Part shown: piece after piece, positions 6,462-12,119 of the stretch
Layout of the letters: every line of letters begins with the position of its first letter
Position numbering within the stretch: the stretch's first letter is position 1
Source of the DNA: an uncultured Collinsella sp.
GTDB lineage: Bacteria > Actinomycetota > Coriobacteriia > Coriobacteriales > Coriobacteriaceae
Direction: 5' to 3'
DNA length: 12,119 nt
Assembly: GCA_902482185.1 (NCBI GenBank)
Contig: CABSZR010000022.1
Span: 1-12,119, forward strand
The notes under the pieces: model-generated
What the model was told of the DNA's origin: nothing
What the model saw: the letters and a program-made list of their open reading frames with translations, nothing else
Database searches by the model: none
Made by a program: the position numbers and the translations under genes

Positions 6462-7518
6462 CGCTTTCCTTGACCGTCAGCGAGATCAGACGGAATGCGA
6501 TGGTGAGCACCGCCACGCCAATCACGCCGGACAGGATATACATGGCAGCCTGACCGGCAAAGCCGAGACCCTGCTCCTCGGAATAGGCCTGCAGGTAATC
6601 ACCCGTAGGCAGCGCATCGGCAAAGGTCGGGGTGTCGAGACCGACCGAAGCCTGCAGGCTGTCGTCGCCAACCTCCTGAACGGCGGTCGCGGCGCCCTCG
6701 GCGTCCCACTCACCCCAGGCGTCACCCGTGGCCAGCAGGCCCAGCGGCGTGGCCACGACAAGCACGGCAACCAAGATGAGCGTGGGGACCAGCGAGGTCT
6801 TCTTGGCAGCAGCGCCCTCGGCAGCAAGCTGTCCATCGGCGGCTTCGGGGCCGACGATAACGCTCGGCGCCGTCTTCTTGATAAAGCCGTAGATCGCGGC
6901 AGTCGCCACGCCCTCGACCACGCCGGCTACCAACATATGCGGGATCATCATGGCCGGAATGGAAACAGACAGCGGGAAGGGGCAGTACAGCGGAGCGCCC
7001 GAAGCATTCGTGAAAAGCATCGGCTGAATACCAAACTCGATTGCTGCGCACAGGGCCGCCAGGCACAGGCCGACCCAGCCGCTTACGATGGCCGAAACCG
7101 AGGTACCCCAGCTCTTGTCGTGCAAACGGCTGTTAAGCGCGCGGAACACGATGGCTGCGGCAAACGGCAACACGAAGGCCATGTTAAAGCAGTTAGCGCC
7201 AAAGGACAGGATGCCGCCGTCGCCAAACAGCAGCGCTTGCAGCGCCAGCGCGACCGAAACCGCGATAGCCGCGGCCTCGGGGCCCAGCAGCAGCGCGATG
7301 AGTGCGCCACCAACGGCGTGGCCTGTGGTGCCGCCAGGCAGCGGCACGTTGAACATCATGAGCAGGAAGGAGAACGCGGCGCAGATGCCCAGGAACGCCA
7401 TGTGCTCGCGATCGAGCGTGGCGCGCACCTTTTTGATGCAGTGGATCCAAACGGGCACCATCGCCACCGCCATAACGGCATCGGTCTGCGGGGACAGATA
7501 ATTATCTGGAATGTGCAT
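6433..7518 (-). CDS. nickel/cobalt ECF importer substrate subunit, fused CbiM-CbiN / NikMN type
   Basis: Membrane substrate-binding component of a Ni2+/Co2+ importer. The first ~220 of 361 residues are a CbiM domain: it begins MHIPDNYLSP, where Met1 and His2 form the metal site, and H67 (TTGHAVGG) sits exactly where NikM has its third ligand; H194 (IPHMLVAG) is another conserved site. After a soluble linker (222-243) comes a helix (244-262), TPLGLLATGDAWGEW (257-271), an outside loop to about 322, and a last helix (325-345), which is the layout of a fused CbiN/NikN (PDGLE-like) part. No separate cbiN/nikN gene is present. GGGAGG lies five bases before the ATG at 7518. It is the first gene of the importer operon and has its own promoter with a NikR-like operator. 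CbiMN for cobalt is the alternative, but no cobalamin riboswitch or biosynthesis gene is visible here. Confidence 0.92.
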   Translation of the reverse strand: MHIPDNYLSPQTDAVMAVAMVPVWIHCIKKVRATLDREHMAFLGICAAFSFLLMMFNVPLPGGTTGHAVGGALIALLLGPEAAAIAVSVALALQALLFGDGGILSFGANCFNMAFVLPFAAAIVFRALNSRLHDKSWGTSVSAIVSGWVGLCLAALCAAIEFGIQPMLFTNASGAPLYCPFPLSVSIPAMMIPHMLVAGVVEGVATAAIYGFIKKTAPSVIVGPEAADGQLAAEGAAAKKTSLVPTLILVAVLVVATPLGLLATGDAWGEWDAEGAATAVQEVGDDSLQASVGLDTPTFADALPTGDYLQAYSEEQGLGFAGQAAMYILSGVIGVAVLTIAFRLISLTVKESGAHGDGRAA

Positions 7519-7574
7519 GTACGCCTCCCGGTTATCGGCGCACGGAATTGCAACGCCGCTTGAATCACCTTTCC

Positions 7575-7604
7575 AGTGTTACGTAATGTCAGATTCGTAA
7601 CACT
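7575..7604 (-). promoter_or_regulatory. NikR-type operator of the metal importer operon
   Basis: AGTGTTACG (7575-7583) and CGTAACACT (7596-7604) are perfect 9-bp inverted copies with 12 bp between them. Written another way this is GTGTTAC-N14-GTAACAC, the form I recall for predicted NikR sites in some non-enteric bacteria. It lies about ten bases downstream of the -10 box and 57 bp before the importer start, so a bound repressor would block initiation. The repeat is seen directly; NikR as its owner is an inference from established motif knowledge and the gene it controls. Confidence 0.75.
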
Positions 7605-7613
7605 CCGCGGGCT

Positions 7614-7642
7614 ATCATAGCAAAACGGCGCACTGCCGACAA
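7614..7642 (-). promoter_or_regulatory. promoter of the metal importer operon
   Basis: On the minus strand TTGTCG (7642-7637) and TATGAT (7619-7614) are exactly 17 bp apart. The -10 matches five of six and the -35 four of six consensus bases. Transcription should start near 7607, at the edge of the inverted repeat. The -35 lies in the loop of the adjacent hairpin. Confidence 0.7.
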
Positions 7643-7656
7643 AGCAGCACGCCGTT
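7621..7656 (-). terminator. candidate intrinsic terminator of pheST, overlapping the importer promoter
   Basis: On the minus strand AACGGCG-TG-CTGC (7656-7644) can pair with GCAG-TG-CGCCGTT (7636-7624) around a 7-nt loop, with a symmetrical two-base internal mismatch. The T-run at its base is only four long (TTTTG), so termination may be partial. It lies 107 bp after the pheT stop. Between them (7657-7763) I see only a TCATATATGA palindrome (7671-7680) and a short hairpin without T-run (7725-7738). Confidence 0.5.
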
Positions 7657-7763
7657 ATGTAATGCGCGTGTCATATATGAAGGCTCAACGGTGCCTTATA
7701 CCGAAAACAGCAGTCACGTAAGACTCGGCGGCAGCCGACGCTGGCCTATATCCGGCGCAGGAC

Positions 7764-10217
7764 CTAGCCGCGGACCTCGCCGTTTACGCCCTTGCACACC
7801 TTGGTGACGATCTTCTGGTGCGCTTTTTCGACCTCTTCGCTGGTGAGCGTGTGGTCGTCGGAGCGATACGTAAGCGCAAAGGCCATGGACTTCTTGCCCG
7901 CACCGATACGGATGGGATCGCGGTAGACGTCGAACAGACGCACGCCCTCGAGCAGCTTGCCGCCGGCACTCGTAATGCGACGCTCAAGATCCTCGCAGGT
8001 CACAGTGTTGTCGACCACGATAGCAAGGTCGTGTTCAACGGCCGGGTACTGCGAGAACTCACGGTAGTTCTCCTGGTTGCGGGCGCCCTTGATCAGTTTG
8101 TCCAGGTCGAGCTCAAAGGCAACGACGACCTCGTCAATGCCCATAGCCTCGCGCGCCTCGGGGTGGATCTCGCCAACCCAGCCCAGCACGGTACCGCCCG
8201 AGAGCACCTCGGCAGCACGACCCGGTTGCAGGAAGGCATAGCTCTCGCCCTCGACGGGACGGAAGCGAACCTTCTCGATGCGCAGCTGGGCAAGCAGCTC
8301 CTCAACGATGCCCTTGCCAAAGAAGAAACGCAGCTTGCGGTACTTCATGTTCCAAGACTGCTCGCTCCACTGGCCCGAGAGCACGCCCGCCACGGACTTG
8401 GTCTCCTTGGGCAGGCTGGCGTTCTCGCGGCCATGGAACAGGCTGCCGACCTCGTACAGGTGCACATTGGGCGTACCGTGCGCCTCGTTGTAGGCCACGG
8501 ACTGCAGCAGGCCCGGCAGCAGCGAACGACGCATCTCGGTCTGCTCGGCTACCAGCGGGTTCATGAGCACGACGGGGCAGCCGCGGCCCTCGGTGGACAT
8601 ACCAATCTTCTCCAGGTCGCCCGGGGCGGCAAAGCCAAAGGTCGTGGTCTCGTTGAGGCCGCAGGCGCGCAGGATCTCGCCGACCTTACGGGTGAGCTTC
8701 TGCTCGCGGGTCAGGCCGCCGATGTGGTTCTTGGCAGCCGGGATGGTCGCCGTAACGCGGCCCATGCCCCATAGGCGCAGAACCTCCTCGATCAGGTCGA
8801 TCTCGCGCGGCAGGTCGGGACGGAAGCTCGGCGGGGTAACCATAAAGTCCTCGCCGTCGCGCTCGACGGTGCAGCCCAGACGGGTGAGCGAGCGCTCGAT
8901 AAAGTCGGGCTCGATGTCGGCGCCGCAGATGGCGTGCACGCGGGCCAAGCGCAGCTTGATGCTGTCGATGGTCTTGGGCGCGGGGAAAACGTCGACGTAG
9001 CCGGGAGCGACCTCGCCGCCGGCGATCTCCTCGATGAGCGCGCACGTGACGTTGGCGACATCCACGCAGCCGGTCTCGTCGACCTGGCGCTCAAAGCGAA
9101 TGGAGGCGTCAGAGATCAGCGACAGGTCACGGCTGGTGTGCGAGGTGCGGCCGGCGTTGAAGCAGGCGCTCTCGACCATCACGTCGACGGTGTCGTCCTC
9201 AATCTCGGAATCCATGCCACCCATGACACCGGCCAGCGCCACGGGACGCTCGCCGTCGGTGATGAGGCCCATACCGGCGTCGAGCACGCGCTCCTCGCCG
9301 TCGAGCGTCGTGAACTTCTCGTCCTGCTGGGCGGCGCGAACCACCACACGACGGTGGCCATCGCGCTCGGCAAAGGTGTCCAGGTCAAAGGCGTGCAGCG
9401 GCTGACCGGTGAGCATCATCACATAGTTGGTGATGTCGACGATGTTGTTGTGCGGGCGCACACCCAAGGCGTTAAGGCGCTTGACCATCCAGTCGGGCGA
9501 CGAGCCGACCTTGACGTTGCGCACGATGCGGGCAACGTAGCGGTCGCACAGGCCCTCGTCGGCAATCTCGACGGAAAGCTCGTCGTCGGTCGCGCGGCCG
9601 GTCTCGGCTTTGATGGCGGGCAGCTCAACGTGGAAATCGCGATCGAAGATGGCGCCGGTCTCGCGGGCCATACCGATCATAGACAGGCAGTCGGGGCGGT
9701 TGGGCGTGATCTCGCAGTCGAGCACGGTATCACTCGAGCCCACGTACTCGGCAAACGGCATGCCGCAGGGCGTATCCTCGGGCAGGATCATGATGCCGGA
9801 GTGGTCGCCACCCAGGCCGAGCTCGCGCGCGGAGCAGTTCATGCCCATGGACACGACGCCGCGAAGCTTGCTCTTCTTGATCTTGACGTCGCCGGGAAGC
9901 ACGGCGCCAATCATGGCCGTGACGATGTGGTCGCCGGCCTCGAAGTTCTGCGCGCCGCAGACGATCTGCAGCGGAGCGGGATTGCCGTCGGCGTCGAGAT
10001 TCTTGTCGCCCACATCGACCGAGCACACATACATGTGGTCGCTATCGGGGTGCGGGATCTTGGTGAGCACCTTGGCGGTCACCACGTGGTCGAAGGACTC
10101 GCCCACGGTGTCGATCGCCTCGACCTCGGTGCCGGTACGGATATATTCGTCCGAAAGGGTCTTGGGATCCTCCGGAATATCGATCATGGTCTTGAGCCAG
10201 TCGTAAGAAACGCGCAT
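7764..10217 (-). CDS. pheT: phenylalanine--tRNA ligase beta subunit
   Basis: Beta chain of the heterotetrameric enzyme that charges tRNA-Phe; it supplies tRNA binding and editing. The 817 residues are the normal length. Domains by eye: a tRNA-binding OB fold at about 40-150 (VVTAKV, LQIVCGAQN, GMNCSARELGL), the B3/B4 editing domain at about 210-385 with the conserved PLHAFDLD (273-280) and GVMGG, the B5 domain at about 405-478 with acidic FRPDLPREIDLIEE (465-478), a catalytic-like core at about 490-700 with MNPL and RRSLLPGLL, and the FDX-ACB anticodon-binding domain at about 721-816 (YPAVEHDLAIVVD). AAAGGAG lies eight bases before the ATG at 10217. It follows pheS by 63 bp and should share its T-box-controlled transcript. 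Nothing is missing or broken. Confidence 0.98.
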   Translation of the reverse strand: MRVSYDWLKTMIDIPEDPKTLSDEYIRTGTEVEAIDTVGESFDHVVTAKVLTKIPHPDSDHMYVCSVDVGDKNLDADGNPAPLQIVCGAQNFEAGDHIVTAMIGAVLPGDVKIKKSKLRGVVSMGMNCSARELGLGGDHSGIMILPEDTPCGMPFAEYVGSSDTVLDCEITPNRPDCLSMIGMARETGAIFDRDFHVELPAIKAETGRATDDELSVEIADEGLCDRYVARIVRNVKVGSSPDWMVKRLNALGVRPHNNIVDITNYVMMLTGQPLHAFDLDTFAERDGHRRVVVRAAQQDEKFTTLDGEERVLDAGMGLITDGERPVALAGVMGGMDSEIEDDTVDVMVESACFNAGRTSHTSRDLSLISDASIRFERQVDETGCVDVANVTCALIEEIAGGEVAPGYVDVFPAPKTIDSIKLRLARVHAICGADIEPDFIERSLTRLGCTVERDGEDFMVTPPSFRPDLPREIDLIEEVLRLWGMGRVTATIPAAKNHIGGLTREQKLTRKVGEILRACGLNETTTFGFAAPGDLEKIGMSTEGRGCPVVLMNPLVAEQTEMRRSLLPGLLQSVAYNEAHGTPNVHLYEVGSLFHGRENASLPKETKSVAGVLSGQWSEQSWNMKYRKLRFFFGKGIVEELLAQLRIEKVRFRPVEGESYAFLQPGRAAEVLSGGTVLGWVGEIHPEAREAMGIDEVVVAFELDLDKLIKGARNQENYREFSQYPAVEHDLAIVVDNTVTCEDLERRITSAGGKLLEGVRLFDVYRDPIRIGAGKKSMAFALTYRSDDHTLTSEEVEKAHQKIVTKVCKGVNGEVRG

Positions 10218-10280
10218 ATAACTGGTCTCCTTTCATAAATGCGGCTTTGAGCCGGAAACTGCAACTAAGAAGAAAGCGTT

Positions 10281-11357
10281 CTAGAACTGGTTCAAGAACC
10301 TCATGTCACCAGTCATCAACGTGCGCAGGTCGGGCAGGTCGTAGCGCAGGGCCGCGACGCGCTCGGCGCCAATGCCAAAGGCGAAGCCGGTGTACTTCTC
10401 GGGGTCGATGCCGCAGTTGATAAGGACGTTGGGGTCGACCATGCCGCAGCCCAGGATCTCGATCCAGCCGCTGTGCTTGCAGAAGTTGCAGCCCTTGCCG
10501 CCGCACACGTGGCAGCTCACGTCCACCTCGCAGGAAGGCTCGGTGAAGGGGAAGAAATGCGGGCGATAACGCGTCTTGCGGTCCTCGCCAAACATGCACT
10601 TAACAAAGTAGTCGAGCGTGCCCTTAAGATCGCCAAAGGTGATGCCCTCGTCGACGACCAGGCCCTCGATCTGGTTGAACTGCGGCAGGTGGCAGGCGTC
10701 GGCCGTGTCGGGACGATAGACGGTGCCCGGGCAGATCATGTAGATGGGCGGCTTTTGCGACTCCATGGTGTGGATTTGCACGCCCGAGGTCTGGGTGCGC
10801 AGCAGCACGTCGGACTCGCCGTGGGCATGAGCCTCGGGGTGCGCGACGCTGCCGGGGTTGTTGTCGACCACGTAGAAGGTATCGCGGGCCGAGCGGCTCG
10901 GGTGATCCATAGGAGCATTGAGCGCGGTGAAGTTGTAATAGGAGGTGTCGACCATGGGGCCGGACTCGACGGTGTAGCCGATGCCGCAGAAGATGTCCTC
11001 GGCCTCCTCGATGATCTGCTTGATCAGGTGCTGGTGGCCGATCTGCGGACGGATGCCCGGCAGCGTGATGTCGACGGCGTCGTGCTCGAGTGCGTGCTTG
11101 AGGGCGGCGGCCTTCATCTCGGTGGTGCGCTCGTCGAGCATGCCCTCGATCAGCTGGCGCATCTCGTTGGCGCGCTTGCCCATCACGGGACGATCCTCGG
11201 GGGCGAGCTTGCCCATCATGCGCATCAGGCCGGTGATGCGGCCCTTGCGACCGAGCAGCTCAACGCGTGCAGCCTCGAGCTTGGCGGCGTCGTCGGCGCC
11301 TGCAACGAGCTCCTTGGCCTCTTCCTCGAGTTTGACCAGATCATCAATCAGACTCAT
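10281..11357 (-). CDS. pheS: phenylalanine--tRNA ligase alpha subunit
   Basis: Catalytic chain of phenylalanyl-tRNA synthetase. Starting at the ATG at 11357 (AAGGGAAG just upstream) gives 358 residues; a longer in-frame start at 11540 would translate the T-box and is rejected. Residues 1-90 are the coiled-coil tRNA-binding arm. The class II core has motif 1 near 126-150 (GYTVESGPMVDTSYYNFTAL), motif 2 at about 205-233 (TVYRPDTADACHLPQFNQIEG) and motif 3 at about 322-337 (YTGFAFGIGAERVAAL). Two additions stand out. One is a four-cysteine cluster at 282-293 (CHVCGGKGCNFC), a likely zinc site also known from other bacterial PheS. The other is a His-containing insertion at about 166-182 (NNPGSVAHPEAHAHGES) between the FY-V strand and LLRT. 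First gene of pheST. Confidence 0.98.
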   Translation of the reverse strand: MSLIDDLVKLEEEAKELVAGADDAAKLEAARVELLGRKGRITGLMRMMGKLAPEDRPVMGKRANEMRQLIEGMLDERTTEMKAAALKHALEHDAVDITLPGIRPQIGHQHLIKQIIEEAEDIFCGIGYTVESGPMVDTSYYNFTALNAPMDHPSRSARDTFYVVDNNPGSVAHPEAHAHGESDVLLRTQTSGVQIHTMESQKPPIYMICPGTVYRPDTADACHLPQFNQIEGLVVDEGITFGDLKGTLDYFVKCMFGEDRKTRYRPHFFPFTEPSCEVDVSCHVCGGKGCNFCKHSGWIEILGCGMVDPNVLINCGIDPEKYTGFAFGIGAERVAALRYDLPDLRTLMTGDMRFLNQF

Positions 11358-11376
11358 GTCTTCCCTTTCGTCTCTC

Positions 11377-11426
11377 GCGTATCCGCGCTCCGGGGCGGCT
11401 GACGCCGCCCGATGCTGCGGATGCGC
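11377..11426 (-). promoter_or_regulatory. stable hairpin in the pheS leader after the T-box terminator
   Basis: GCGTATCCGC (11377-11386) and GCGGATGCGC (11417-11426) pair in nine of ten positions and enclose an inner perfect 7-bp GC hairpin, GGGCGGC-TGAC-GCCGCCC (11393-11410). The structure lies between the T-box terminator and the pheS ribosome binding site, about 20 nt before the start, with no T-run. It could affect translation or mRNA stability; no known family is recognised. Confidence 0.4.
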
Positions 11427-11442
11427 GGCCCGGTTCGGTAAC

Positions 11443-11484
11443 AAAAAAACCGTCCTCGGGCATGTGCATTGCCCAAGGACGGTT
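11443..11484 (-). terminator. T-box regulated intrinsic terminator before pheS
   Basis: On the minus strand CCGTCCT-T-GGGCA pairs with TGCCC-G-AGGACGG around a 7-nt loop (11482-11450), followed by seven T (11449-11443). Its 5' arm directly follows the T-box sequence, so formation of the antiterminator should prevent it. Confidence 0.93.
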
Positions 11485-11724
11485 GAATTCCGCGGTACCA
11501 CCTTGTTTGACCCGGCGGATGTCTGGCCCGCCGCGCCCACTCTGTGCCTCTTGTCGCGAGGCTCACGGCTTCCCTACTGAGGCTTTGCTGCCACTGGCCG
11601 CGCGCCCGTTGAGGTCGCTGCTCGGGAGTGAACGCTCGGCCCTTGTCACCGCAGGAAGGCTTGCAGCCCATGACCTTCCCTCTCTTGCCGGCGACGCGGC
11701 GGGCAAAACCCTCTCCGTCAACGC
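11443..11724 (-). promoter_or_regulatory. T-box riboswitch (tRNA-Phe) controlling pheST
   Basis: Untranslated leader that reads the charging state of tRNA-Phe and decides between termination and read-through. The conserved T-box sequence AAGGTGGTACCGCGG is at 11504-11490; its UGGU bulge suits the ACCA end of tRNA-Phe. Stem I can be folded with a base at about 11722 (GUUGAcGGAG with CUCCCGagCAGC), a middle helix GUCGCCG/CGGUGAC and an apical GGAAGG/CCUUCC. The specifier triplet UUC (Phe) is at 11632-11630, followed by the usual purine A. A stem III-like hairpin GCCTC/GAGGC is at 11562-11546. A terminator at 11443-11484 competes with the antiterminator. The codon match with the downstream gene makes the assignment very firm; exact stem boundaries are by eye. 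Confidence 0.95.
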
Positions 11725-11734
11725 ATTGGGCTAT

Positions 11735-11743
11735 AGGATAACA
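11735..11743 (-). promoter_or_regulatory. extended -10 promoter for the pheST T-box leader
   Basis: TGT-TATCCT (11743-11735) is an extended -10 element placed so that transcription starts near 11728, just before the base of T-box stem I. No -35-like hexamer is found at 16-18 bp. Position is the main support. Confidence 0.4.
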
Positions 11744-11861
11744 CATTCTACGTGTGCATCGCCGCGTTCCGTTTTGTTCGCGCTGGGTACAAGGCAGGTA
11801 GCTGTGCAAACTGGCCGTGCACCCGTCTGCGGCGCTCGGCCTGCGAGATTAAGGATACGGT

Positions 11862-12119
11862 ATGGGAAAGAAACTCGATAAGAAGGCCAAGGCCGCCGTG
11901 GCAAAGGCTGCCAAGGGCGTCAAGGCCGCTAAAGTCGACAAGGCCGTCAAAAAGTTCCGCAAACTCGAGGGCAAGCTGTGGACTCGCGAGTACCTGCTCA
12001 AGATTGCCGAGTTCGATGGAGCGACGATTGCTCCTGCCAACGGTGCTGCCGCCCGTGCCGACGCCATGGGCACGCTTGCCGGCGAGCATCACAAGCTACT
12101 GACCAGCGAGAAGTCCGTT
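11862..12119 (+). CDS. probable M32 family (carboxypeptidase Taq-like) metallocarboxypeptidase, N-terminal part
   Basis: Only 86 codons are visible; the frame is open at the window end. Residues from about 37 on (LWTREYLLKIAEFDGATIAP, then GAAARADAMGTLAGEHHKLLTSE) match the start of M32 carboxypeptidases, where a helix is followed by a WDxxTxMPxGAxxARAxQLATLAxLxHxLLT-like stretch. The catalytic HEXXH zinc site would lie far downstream, outside the window, so activity cannot be judged. Before it is an unusual basic stretch of about 34 residues with some 13 lysines among alanines. AAGGA lies six bases before the ATG. The gene diverges from the pheS T-box, and the 120-bp gap must hold its promoter, of which I see no clear copy. 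The family call rests on a short piece. Confidence 0.7.
   Translation, partial: MGKKLDKKAKAAVAKAAKGVKAAKVDKAVKKFRKLEGKLWTREYLLKIAEFDGATIAPANGAAARADAMGTLAGEHHKLLTSEKSV

Noticed and set aside
7671..7680. TCATATATGA palindrome after pheT
   Set aside because: Ten AT-rich self-complementary bases in a spacer are not rare, and it has no matching partner or clear promoter role.
7519..7763. Cobalamin riboswitch before the importer operon
   Set aside because: I looked for the B12-box GCCACTG and its surrounding stems on the minus strand and found none; an inverted-repeat operator is present instead.
8934..10238. Long plus-strand open frames opposite pheT, pheS and the importer genes (for example 434 codons here)
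   Set aside because: All mirror well-supported minus-strand genes and have the same shadow composition; none has a convincing ribosome binding site or motif.
11358..11540. 61-codon N-terminal extension of PheS to a start at 11540
   Set aside because: It would translate the T-box terminator and antiterminator; the ATG at 11357 has a good ribosome binding site and gives the normal PheS start and length.

Overview
The window looks like an ordinary chromosomal region of a high-GC Gram-positive bacterium. My best guess is a gut actinobacterium of the class Coriobacteriia (Collinsella-like). This rests on GC-rich codon use, strong purine-rich ribosome binding sites, a tRNA-Phe T-box in front of pheS and the style of the proteins; it is an inference from memory, not a database match. 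I see no insertion sequence, phage gene, CRISPR array, rRNA or tRNA gene.

Layout. The left edge (1-1765, minus) carries about two thirds of a type IIA-like cation P-type ATPase, cut by the window start. A 442-bp AT-rich divergent intergenic region follows, with a candidate ribosome-binding-site-masking hairpin for the ATPase and a promoter for pyruvate kinase (2208-3668, plus), which ends in a very strong intrinsic terminator. All genes from 3873 to 11357 are on the minus strand. In order of transcription they are pheS-pheT (phenylalanyl-tRNA synthetase), a three-gene ECF-type nickel/cobalt importer (NikMN/CbiMN fusion, CbiQ-like EcfT, CbiO-like ATPase), and a small zinc-dependent phospholipase C-like protein. 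At the right edge (11862-12119, plus) is the start of a probable M32 carboxypeptidase with a lysine/alanine-rich extension.

How it works together. pheST is preceded by a complete T-box riboswitch with a UUC (Phe) specifier and a terminator/antiterminator pair, so uncharged tRNA-Phe should turn the operon on. The metal importer has its own well-formed promoter with a perfect 9-bp inverted repeat just downstream of the -10 box (AGTGTTACG-N12-CGTAACACT). This fits the GTGTTAC-N14-GTAACAC form I recall for NikR operators, so the transporter is probably a nickel importer repressed by nickel-NikR. The -35 box of this promoter lies in the loop of a hairpin that may also terminate pheT.

I do not see a clearly new multi-gene system. 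The points most worth checking are the NikR-type operator, the terminator/promoter overlap, the masking hairpin before the ATPase, a cluster of ACGGT motifs before pyk, a second hairpin after the T-box, a His-rich insertion in PheS, and the basic extension on the M32 peptidase.
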